Part shown: piece after piece, positions 24,459 through 33,403 of the stretch
How positions within the stretch are numbered: the stretch's first letter is position 1
Layout: every line of letters starts with the position of its first letter
Assembly: GCF_027409185.1 (NCBI RefSeq)
Contig: NC_084462.1
Coordinates: forward strand, 186,646,071-186,710,070
Direction of reading: 5' to 3'
Source of the DNA: Cynocephalus volans
Taxonomy: Eukaryota; Chordata; Mammalia; Dermoptera; Cynocephalidae
Length of the DNA stretch: 64,000 nucleotides
Program-made: the position numbers and the translations under genes
Notes under the pieces: generated by a model
Database searches by the model: none
Seen by the model: only the letters and a program-made list of their open reading frames with translations
Told to the model about the DNA's origin: nothing

Positions 24459-24497
24459 GGTTTGTGTCTGGGCTACCACTGACGTCCCCTCACTGTG
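24459..24497 (-). other. V-RSS (23-bp spacer) of the IGHV4 at 24.5 kb
   Basis: Heptamer CACAGTG (24491-24497), 23-bp spacer (24468-24490), nonamer ACACAAACC (24459-24467). The spacer AGGGGACGTCAGTGG... is that of the IGHV3 at 5.9 kb, not that of the other two intact IGHV4 genes. Confidence 0.93.
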
Positions 24498-24939
24498 TCT
24501 CTCGCACAGTAATACACGGCTGTGTCCTCGGAGGTCACAGAGCTCAGCTGCAGATAGAACTGGTTGTTGGACGTGTCTCTGGTGATGGAGGTGCGGCTCT
24601 TGAGAGAAGGGCTGTAGTATGTGTTGCCACTAGCACATATTTCCCCAACCCACTGGAGCCCCTTCCCTGAGGGCTGGCGGATCCAGCCCCAGCAGTAACC
24701 ACTGGTTGTGATGGAGAATCCAGAGACAGCACAGGAGAGGGAGAGGGTCTGCGAGGGCTTCACCAGTCCAGGGCCCGACTCCTGCAGCTGCACCTGGGAG
24801 AGGACACCTGGGGAAAGAGACAACCACAGTGAGTCATGGGCTCTGATGCAGCATCCCATACCTTCATGTCGGAATCCTTCGGACACTCACATCTTGGAGC
24901 CACCACCAGAACGAGGAAGAGGAACCACAGCTGTTTCAT
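24498..24939 (-). CDS. IGHV4: IGHV4-subgroup variable gene with extra CDR1 and CDR2 cysteines, apparently functional
   Basis: Leader exon 24891-24939 (ATG at 24937-24939) encodes [16 protein letters not shown]; intron 24808-24890 (GTGAG donor); V exon 24498-24807 gives CVLS and then [16 protein letters not shown]. Canonical Cys23 (LSLSCAVS), Trp ([16 protein letters not shown]) and YYCAR are present; the frame is open throughout. Two additional cysteines stand out: one in CDR1 (TTSGYCWGW) and one at the start of CDR2 (GEICASGNT). Known V-domain structure places these two strands side by side, so an extra intradomain disulfide is plausible (inference). The leader resembles human IGHV4 leaders and differs from the MRLWG type of the two other intact IGHV4 genes here, so this is a separate lineage. 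Octamer at 25047-25054 and a good RSS make it a candidate functional gene. Confidence 0.92.
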
Positions 24940-25046
24940 GTTCCTGGGGATGAAGTTCATGAGTCTCAGATCTTGTTTCCTAGGGTGTATAGTAGCATGA
25001 ATTTAAGTAAATTCTCGCTGTAGGATCATCCAGCTGCTAAGTGAGA

Positions 25047-25054
25047 ATTTGCAT
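25047..25054 (-). promoter_or_regulatory. IGHV promoter octamer
   Basis: Perfect ATGCAAAT on the minus strand, 107 bp upstream of the leader ATG at 24939. Confidence 0.9.
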
Positions 25055-25304
25055 GTGGGAGCTGCCTTTGTGTATAAAGGTGAAAAGGAATAAGAAGAGG
25101 AGGCCTTTGTCTTTAGGGTTCACCCTAGTAGGAGGGTGCTGGGTGGGTCCTCAGAGGACTCAGGTCTCTTTCTGGATCTCCCCTCAGCAAGCCCAGGGTC
25201 CTGTTCTTTCAGGGCAGAAAAATTTGCTGGAGGAGCTGATCATAAGGCCAAGTGTGGCCCAGGATTGAGGATGGCTTTGGAGATCGAGTCAATGCTCCCC
25301 TACT

Positions 25305-25341
<37 letters not shown>

Positions 25342-25780
25342 TGTATATGTATATATATGTTTTTGTATATATATGTATATGTATATGTATGTATGTATCT
25401 TTTAATATATATAAATGTACATGTATGTTAAAAGATACATGTATACGTATATTTACATAAATTCAGGGAAGTCTAAATTGTTACATATCTGATCAAACAC
25501 ATTGGGGCAACCGTGAAATGTAATAACCACATTGATTTCAGACAAATTTGGGTTCAGTCTAAAGTTTATTGTAGTTCACAACCACTTTACTGTCTCACTT
25601 AACAGGAGTCAACATTTCTTGCCCTGAAACAGCCCCACTACCCAATACATCCAATAAACATCAAAAACAACTCACTCCACACAGGTTTGGTTCTTCTGTA
25701 AGTGGAAAATTCCATTAGGTTACTGAGACTAATGAAAGTCCATAGATAAGATCATGCCCTTTTGTTCTGATGTGTAAAAA
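25055..25780. other. Single-copy upstream flank with AT-rich simple repeat
   Basis: This stretch is not part of blocks P or Q. An A-run followed by TA/TATG repeats occupies about 25303-25460. No gene is visible. Confidence 0.6.
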
Positions 25781-25789
25781 AATAATAAT

Positions 25790-26825
25790 AATAACTTTAC
25801 TTCTTCCTTTCCAGTATGCATATGTTTTATTCATTTTTCTTGCTGAATTGTTCAGGCAAGGACTTTTTGGGTTTTTTCTTCTTTATATTTTAATTTATCA
25901 ATATACAAAGTTGTTGATTTTCATGTTCCTTAACCAATTCCTCTTTCTCTGTCCCTCTCCCCCCACACCATCAACATCATATCTGCTCACTTGACTTAAT
26001 GAGTTCAAGGAATTGTGATTTTTCTGTCTTCTCCCTTCCCTCATTTATTTGTCTGTGTATTTATTTACTCATTTATTGTTAGCTCCTGCAACTAAGTGAG
26101 ATCATGTGGTATTTCCCTTTCAGCATCTGGCTTATTTCACTTAACCTAATTTTTTCTAATTCCAACCATGTTGTGGCAAATGACGCTTTTTCTTTTTCAT
26201 TTTTCCTTTTTTTTACAGCAGAGTAGTACTCCGTTGCATAGATAAACCATATTTTCCTTATCCACTCATCAGATAATGGGCATTTAGGTGATTCCAACTC
26301 TTGGCTATTGTAAACAGAGCTGCAATGAACATGGGAGTACAGGTGTCCCTTCGACATGGTAATTTCCATGCCTCTGGGTATATACCAAGCAGCAGAATAG
26401 CTAGGTAAATGAGTTTTAGATCTATCTGTAATTTTGGGGGGAAACTTCATACCATTTTCCATAGAGGCTGCACTATATTTCAGTTCCACCAGCAGTGTAT
26501 GAGAGCTCCCTTTTCTCCACAAACTCTCCAGCACTTATCAATCTCAGTCTTCTGGATATTTAGCCATGTTGCCTGGAGTGACATAGTATCTCAAAGTGGT
26601 TTTGATTTGCATTTCCTGCATACTGAGTGATGTTGAGCTTTTTTTCATGTGTCTGTTGACCTTTTGTATATCTTCCTTTGAGAAATGCCTATTTAGCTCC
26701 TTTGCCCATTTTTTAACTGGGGTACTAGTTTTTTTGCTGTAAAGTTGTTTGAGGGCCAGGACTTCTATGTCTAATACAAGTGGTAGGAATGAGCATCCTT
26801 TTCTCCTTCCAGATCTTGGAGCAAG
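25790..26825 (-). mobile_element. Nested LINE-1 pair abutting an RSS
   Basis: Outer element: LINE-1 ORF2 sequence on the minus strand, in two pieces, about 25795-25868 and 26755-26825; joined, they read continuously. Inner element: about 25869-26751, the LINE-1 ORF2 C-terminus and 3' UTR, also minus, with the T-rich (poly-A) end at the left. The split site is flanked by near-identical 11-mers, GGCAAGGACTT (about 25855) and GGCCAGGACTT (about 26755), the expected target-site duplication. The outer piece stops at about 26825, four bases from the nonamer of the neighbouring IGHV3, whose original 3' flank is gone. Confidence 0.75.
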
Positions 26826-26829
26826 AGTA

Positions 26830-26868
26830 GGTTCGTGTCTGGGCTCCCACTGACATCCCCTCACTGCA
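26830..26868 (-). other. Defective V-RSS of the ERV-split IGHV3
   Basis: Nonamer ACACGAACC (26830-26838) and a 23-bp spacer (26839-26861) are kept, but the heptamer reads TGCAGTG (26862-26868) instead of CACAGTG. The first bases of the heptamer (CAC) are the part RAG needs for cleavage, so this signal should be inactive. Confidence 0.85.
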
Positions 26869-27244
26869 TCTCTCGCACAGTAATACATGGCCAGGTCCTC
26901 AGCTCTCAAATCTTTAATTTGCAGATACAGTGTGTTCTTGGTGTTTTCCCTGGAAACGGTGAATCGGCCCTTCATGAAGTCTGTGTAGTATGTGCTACCA
27001 ACGTTCCCGCTAATGGTTGAGACCCACTCCAGCCCCTTCCCTGGGGCCTGGTGAACCCAGTGCATGTCGTAGTGACCAAAGGTGAATCCAGAGGTGACAC
27101 AGGAGAGTCTCAGAGACCCCCCAGGCTTCACCAAGCCTCCCCCGGACTCCACCAGCTGCACCGCACACTGGACACCTGCAAACACAGAGACACCCTGATC
27201 AAAATACTCTCACATGAATTCAGTTTCTCTCACTCATAACCACA

Positions 27245-27578
27245 TGTTATAGACATCAGGAGAAACTCACCCTTGGAGACTGATATAGAAAAAGAGAAAA
27301 AGATTTTTATTTCCGGCGGCCGGGGTCGCAACAGCCAATTCAATGTGCTGCGGGGTGTCACCTTTGTTCTCGGTTTTTATAGCTGCAAGCCCAGCAACTC
27401 TGTCCCGACCCTCCGCGCTGGGAGTTAGTAACCAATGCAAGCTAACAGTACATAAGCTCACTTTGCAGTTATTGGAGCTCCTTCCATCCCATCCCCACTT
27501 TCCCGCCTAACTTTTACACAATGGAGGGGCTATCTTAAGTGGCATCAGTCCTGCTCTGGGAAAGAGGGCACTACTTCA
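27245..27578 (-). repeat. 3' LTR of the provirus
   Basis: 334 bp, begins TG and ends CA on either strand. On the minus strand it contains a TATAAAAA box (27374-27381) and AATAAA (27306-27311). Hand alignment with the other LTR gives roughly 42 mismatches over about 332 positions. Confidence 0.9.
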
Positions 27579-27620
27579 TTCCCCACTGGTTTTAAGGGGG
27601 TTCTTTAAGCGAATCTTTGC

Positions 27621-28089
27621 TTAAGGGTCAATACCTGGTCCCCAATTTATGTGTTCCCAATCTTCTAGTGGGATTTCATCATATTGGGAATGGAGAACCA
27701 GTAATTTGACCTCTCGTATGCGGGACCCGATCAAACTGAGGAGTTTGTTGAAAAGGCATGGTCCCAAGGTTACTAGCAAGAGGAGGATTATAGAATTTTC
27801 AGACTCATAATCATTAGTTTTTATATAAAGTCCTTGGTTTTCCACACCGCCAATCATAAGTTTGGGCTTTTACCCCCTTGGGCAGAGTCTGTCTGGTGAT
27901 TTCTGTCAGATTTAGAGACCTAACAGTTTGGTTCACAGGCCTAGCCTTATTGTTTCTTTCACCCCTGAGAGATTTTATCTCCCTTATTTTTAAGGTAAAA
28001 GGAGCTTGAGGTCTCTTTCCTCTGAAACTACTTCCTGCAGACCATGGGCGTAGTCTCTGCCTGTATTTTGGAGGTATAAAATCTCTCAT
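27621..28089 (-). pseudogene. Degraded env remnant of the provirus
   Basis: A minus-strand frame at 27621-27857 reads a hydrophobic run followed by GPCLFNKLL and a KLLVLHSQY-type tail, the layout of the C-terminal membrane anchor and cytoplasmic start of gammaretroviral transmembrane envelope proteins. The overlapping frame 27814-28089 lies upstream in another frame and may be further env-derived text. No surface unit, fusion peptide or full-length frame is visible, so no functional envelope is encoded. Its place directly before the 3' LTR is where env is expected. Confidence 0.6.
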
Positions 28090-31000
28090 TGGTTGATCTA
28101 GTGATTTATAGGGACTTAGTTCCTCTCAGAAAAGGTTGGGTTGGAATCCCTGGGTAATCACCATCTTGACGTGGAACTGTAGCCAGGAAGATACAAGCTT
28201 TACAAACAGATTAAAAACATAGGGCTAGAATCAGATAGCAGGTGTGTTAATGTTTCCTTTTGAAAAATAATTCTTTCTCTAAGTTTTTCAAATTTATCAA
28301 CAGTACCTATGACAAGATTAATTTATTTGCAAAATAAGTTTAGTTTTTGGCCAGATTATTTGCATAAACTGAAGCAACAGTAATGGCTTATCATATAAGC
28401 TCTTTTTAAAATTTTTATTTATTTATTTATTTATTTTGAGTTGGCGTTGCTGGGACATTCATGAGGAATCTCAGATTAGATCTTCAAATGCCACTCGGGT
28501 CTTAGGAAGCCAAGCCAAGGATTTGACTTACTCTCTGATTACCTGTGTAAGTTGGTCGAATTCCTCTCTTCTGGAAGTCCCCCAAATATCAAGGTTCAGG
28601 CCTATCAGAAAGTTACATTCCTTACTTACTGGAAGACCAGGAACCTTGTAATTATGTTGACAAGGTATCAAGCCAGTCTCTCCAAAGGGCTTTTTATTGG
28701 CTCCATAGAAGGGTCAACCTTAATTCCTTAAGGCATCCGGTCATGTCTGAAGGTATGATGTTCCAGTCAAAGCCTTGGTAAAATAACCAGTGTTTCCAAT
28801 TGTGTCCTGTTACAAAAAGAACAGATTCTTATTGAACTTATGCAAATAACTGTATTGCCATAAAACAACTTGTGAATAGTTTTTTGTTTTGTTTTGTTTT
28901 TTCTAATCTTGGAGGGATCAAGTAGAGAGAAAGGTAAGTGTTTTAATTTTTATTCATAAACATATACTTTAGCAAGCCGTTATATCTTAAAAGATTTTCT
29001 TAGATCTAGAAAACAAAACATTAAGAGAATCAGCAGTGTTTTAAAATAAAGAAATTGTAAAAAACCTATAATTCCTTTTAACTAGTTTACCAATTAACTT
29101 TTGTTGTTTTGACCTTTGTGAACAATTTCACAAACCCATCAGTTTCTTCATTAGAATTTTGGAACTTCAGTTTCAAACTATGAATTCAAAGTTTGTTGGA
29201 AACTGTACCTATCAGAGTTTTTTTTCATGAAATATTTGAAGACATAACATTTTAAGATTATAATTAAAACAAGATTATGACCAGTACCATTTATATCAAG
29301 ACACAGATATTTAAGAACCTTACGAGATTCTGGAACACATATCCATAACACCTTCAGTACTGACAATGCTTTCCCATATAGTTTAATTTATTAAATAAGC
29401 CAATTAGCTCTGATATACCTTTTATATATCCTTTGAGAAGCTCCAGGGCCCTTGGAATTCCTTAAAGTTATTTTAAAGTTTCAGAATTTGGTGTTGGAAA
29501 GTTTCATTAAATAACAAAAGACAAACCATTTAGTTGAATAAGATCACAGAGTACTACAAAAAATCAAACCAAAGTGAAAAAGGTTTTAAAGGCAGAGAGC
29601 ACAAGAACTTATCATGATAAAAAATGAAATAAGCTCTCTAGGCCAGTTATCTAAAAGACAAGGAAAACGTTTTACAATTTTGTATTAAGAGCAATCAAGT
29701 TTTTTTTTTTTTTTTTTTAGAAAACCTGGTTGTTCCTTCACCGGAGAGCAAGTTCTAACCCTGTATTAGAATACTTTTGACATTAATTTTTAGAAAAAAT
29801 CACACATAATTTGTTTTTGAATCCAGTTAATTTTTTTATTGTAAAACCCTTTTAACAAACTTATTTACCTAAACCATTATCAAGACTCACTCAGACATTG
29901 GGTTTTTGTCCTATACTTCCTACTTTTTAAATAGCCAGTCATTTTATTTTAGGACAAAAATACACTGTACCACATGCTTTCTTATGTAAAAATTATTATT
30001 ATTATTTTTTCTCTTTAGCCCCTCCAACCATAACCATATGTCCACATCCATAGCCTTCTTTAAATTACCTCCTTTTACATACTTGCTTTTTTATTATCAA
30101 TGTTAAATTGACCTAATTTGTTTAAAATTATATATAAAAAGGTTTTTTTTATTATTTAGTTTTTTGGTTTTGGTGGGGTTTACAACTTAAGAGCCTCTAG
30201 CAAAGACAAATGTAGTCCTGTTTGATTAGTAAAACCAGGCAACAATGTGCATTGATAAGATACATTCAGGTTAGTAAATAGGTGTCCATTTATCAGAGCA
30301 AAGTATACAAAGCCTAGTTTGAGTCTTAGCTATTTCTACCAAATAAGTATTTATGGTTTTTCCAGCCCCAAAACTTGGTTTATTAAGTAGTTCCAAAGGT
30401 CTCTAACAAAGGTTAAAGTTATGAGGCAGCAATCTTGAGTTTCCATGAGTTATAGAAAATACCTTCTATTATCCGTTATTAATATTACAGGAAAATTTTA
30501 AGAAGGAAACCAAATTTTACTTTTTGTACCAGTGCACTGTTAATATTATAACTAATTTCAATAAAACCTTATAAACAAATCTAATCTTAGTGAATTTTGA
30601 TCACATAAGATTATCATAAACTTTTTACTAGTTTTTATAAACCCTTTATTTTTAATTCAGACAAAAAAGACATTTTTTAAACAAAACAATATTATCTTTG
30701 TTTTTAATAGCCTTTACCAAAATGTGTTTTTTATTAAAAAAAATATTCTGTTAAAAAGTTTTTATACCTTATCAGTTTGAATTATGCATATTGACTATAA
30801 TTGACTCATTAGCTCCAGTTTTCCAGTAACAAACCTGTGAAGCAAACAATTTTGAATTGTTTTCTATTAATGTTTGTATATAAAAAACTTTTTCTAAATT
30901 CTGACGAGACATGTTTTTAATTTTAACAGATTCAAATATTTGATTTTTTTGTATCATATAAAACCAAAACATTAAATATAATCATAAACTTATATAATAA

Positions 31001-32833
31001 TTAATGTTTTTGTATTTCATTAATATAACATTTTAAGATTTCAAATTCTTGAGAAGCAATTTGAAATTATGATTTTATTTATAAGCATTTAACCCATTTA
31101 TATTTGTCTAAGGTTTACATCAAGATACACCTTATTAATTAATATAGGTTTTGTTTACAGTGTTAATGAGACAGATAAAATAGAAAACTTACTAGTTTAA
31201 AAAGGACAGTTGATGTTAAATTGCACTCCTGAAAAATGCCACAGCTTATCTTTTTTAGAGAAAGCAAAGTAACAAATTTACATTGCAAAGCAAAGTACAT
31301 GGGACTTTTCAAGGGGACAAATTTACGTTGCAAGGCAGGTATGCAAGCCTTTTCAAAGAAATGCAGAGAATGTTTTCTTCTCTAGCCAGATCAAATGGAA
31401 CACATCTTCCCAAATATTTTGCTATAATTTAGCTGGGCACGTGATTTGTTGCACCTTGGCATTGCCTTTTCCCAGTGATCTTAAGGCCAAAGGCACAATT
31501 TGGATCTTGTGACCCCTAAGTAGTACCTTGAAAAGCAGACAGAAATAGTTGCCATATATACAGACAAAACACTCATGCATGTGCACACACCTACATCCCA
31601 ACGAGACGTCTCCACCAAATTAGCTGGTCTAAGTTGTAACTTGTCATACTCCACACCTATGGTACCAATCAACGGCATGGAATACGGGGCATCTGTGGGG
31701 TACATGCCAACAGGATTGGAGGGGTTATTCAAATTGCTGGTACTCAACTAAATGTCTAACCAAGCAAACAAACGAAGAGAAAAGAGGAGAAGTGGGGTCA
31801 TCCAGTTCATCTTAGTCCCAATCAGCGGTGCCAATCTGTTCCATTAACAGTAACTGATAGAAGCAGTTCTCTCCACTGTTTTCAACATAAAGAAGAAAAA
31901 TACCAACCAGATTTCAATCAGAAAAAAAAAGCCTAGCCAGGAGCCCTCCAGGGAGCACTTAAACAGAAGTGGATACAATCCAACCGAACAGAAGAGGGCT
32001 CAGAAAATCAGAGAAAGATAAAGAGAATAAAGCATTTCCTTGTCAGAATTTAGGTCAGGGACTCCAGGAGAGATGTACCACCAGCAGAGACAGGGCAGCA
32101 GAAGAGTCCCAGTGGCCACTTGCCTCTTGCAGCTGGAGCCCTCTCTGGTGCCCAAAGCTTTCCAATTTTTGCCAGTAATTAAATTAGCCTCTCAGATCCC
32201 AGTGTCATAACTAGCACAATAAAGGTCAGAAACACAGGATGGCAGATACTTTTCATGCTTCACTATTACATTACATATGACCACAGTTAAAGACATACAA
32301 AGCTACAAAACATATATGCACACCCAGCAAAACACAAAAGACAAAGACAAGTGGCCACAACAAATTTCCAAACAATTCCAAACCAAAGGACCAGACGATG
32401 TTTCATGGGAGTCCTGGATTTGGGAAGTAGTGCTGCATCCAGCCTTCCACAAAGTCCCTAAATCAGAGCTCTGATACCCAAATGCAAAACAAGACTCACA
32501 ACAACATAAACTCACGAGTCAATATAAAGACAAACATAAAGACAATGCACGAGTTTGGCCACCAAGAGAGGGCACCAAGTGGACCACAGCGATGTCTCGC
32601 TGGATTCAGGGAAGAGGCGTTGCAACTGCCTTCAGTCTGGCTGGATTTCCCCATCAAAAGAGCTGACACACCCAAATCTAGAGGTGCCTGAAAATCCTAA
32701 GCTGGCCAGCAGAAGATCTTGTGCCTCCGGGGCTGATGAACTCTCAGGAGTTCCCCCCTAGAGGCTTCTAGTGTGGGAAAGAATCCTAGCATGGTGGGGA
32801 TGCTCCGCAAAGGGTGATAGTTTATCCGGGGAC
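28090..32833 (-). other. Proviral interior without recognisable gag or pol
   Basis: About 4.7 kb between the env remnant and primer-binding site. The part next to the 5' LTR (about 31.95-32.85 kb) looks like a retroviral leader. The 28.4-31.4 kb part is strongly AT-rich with many short runs of T or A. No protease, reverse transcriptase or capsid motif was seen in any frame. It may be a non-autonomous ERV or may carry secondary insertions. Confidence 0.55.
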
Positions 32834-32851
32834 ATCCCAGATGAGTCCCCA
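32834..32851 (-). other. Retroviral primer-binding site (tRNA-Pro-like)
   Basis: Minus strand TGGGGACTCATCTGGGAT, two bases after the 5' LTR. It agrees with the standard tRNA-Pro site at 15 of 18 positions. Confidence 0.75.
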
Positions 32852-32853
32852 AA

Positions 32854-33185
32854 TGTTATAGATGTCAGGAGAAACTCACCCTTGGAGACTGATATAGAAA
32901 AAGAGAAAGATTTTTATTTCCAGCGTCCGGGGCCGCACCAGCCAATTCAGGGTGCAGCGAAGGGTCCCCTTTGTTCTCAGTTTTGAAAGCTGCAAGCGAG
33001 GCAACTCTGTCCCGAACCCCTGTACTGGGAGTTAGTAACCAACGGAAGCTAACAGTACATGAGCTAATTTTACAGTTAGCAGAGCTACTCCCATCCCATC
33101 CCCACTTTCCTGCCTAACTTTTGCACAATGGAGGAGCTCTCTTAAGTGGCATTGGTCCTGCTCTGGGAAAGACGGCACTACTTCA
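32854..33185 (-). repeat. 5' LTR of the provirus
   Basis: 332 bp. Keeps AATAAA on the minus strand (32913-32918), while the TATA-like box of the other LTR has decayed here. It borders the host CACA duplication at 33186-33189. Confidence 0.9.
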
Positions 33186-33395
33186 CACACACATTCTCAA
33201 AGTCTCCCTTTGTCCATAATATGACCATTTAATACAGCAAGAAGGAAAACCCAGCTGAGTCCAAACTCCATGGTGACTCATCTGTGTTCAGTCCTGATCA
33301 CTGAGTTGGAGCACCTGGGAATCTGGGGCTGGTTCTTGTCTCCCAGAGCTGCAGGGTCAGGGCTGGGCTGCTTTACATCAGCAGGGGGAGGCCCT

Positions 33396-33403
33396 ATTTG
33401 CAT
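33396..33403 (-). promoter_or_regulatory. IGHV promoter octamer
   Basis: Perfect ATGCAAAT on the minus strand, 124 bp upstream of the leader ATG at 33271. Still intact although the gene is split. Confidence 0.9.

Larger units (their letters stand above)
27245..33185 (-). mobile_element. Endogenous retrovirus, class I (gammaretrovirus-like), same sense as the host gene
   Basis: Two LTRs (27245-27578 and 32854-33185) bracket 5.3 kb. The host bases CACA flank both ends (27241-27244, 33186-33189), a 4-bp target-site duplication. A primer-binding site resembling that for tRNA-Pro lies next to the right LTR (32834-32851), which fixes the orientation as minus. A short purine run (AGTGGGGAA) just before the left LTR is a weak polypurine tract. 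An env transmembrane remnant sits near 27.63-27.86 kb. The rest of the interior, especially 28.4-31.4 kb, is very AT-rich and holds no recognisable gag or pol, so the copy is defective. Confidence 0.9.
26869..33271 (-). pseudogene. IGHV3: IGHV3-subgroup gene split by an endogenous retrovirus in its leader intron
   Basis: Leader exon 33226-33271 (ATG at 33269-33271) encodes MEFGLSWVFLLAVLN; V exon 26869-27175 encodes the end of the leader and then [16 protein letters not shown], with Cys23 (LRLSCVTS), [25 protein letters not shown] and YYCAR. Both exons are open, and the donor (GTCATA) and acceptor are as in the 5.9-kb paralogue. The intron, 107 bp there, is 6,050 bp here because a provirus occupies 27245-33185. 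Further damage: dead RSS heptamer, 3' flank replaced by LINE-1, FR2 WVRQ changed to WVHQ, Glu1 to Ala. The octamer is intact, so transcription may start, but same-sense viral poly(A) signals lie before the V exon. Called a pseudogene because V(D)J joining should fail. Confidence 0.88.
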
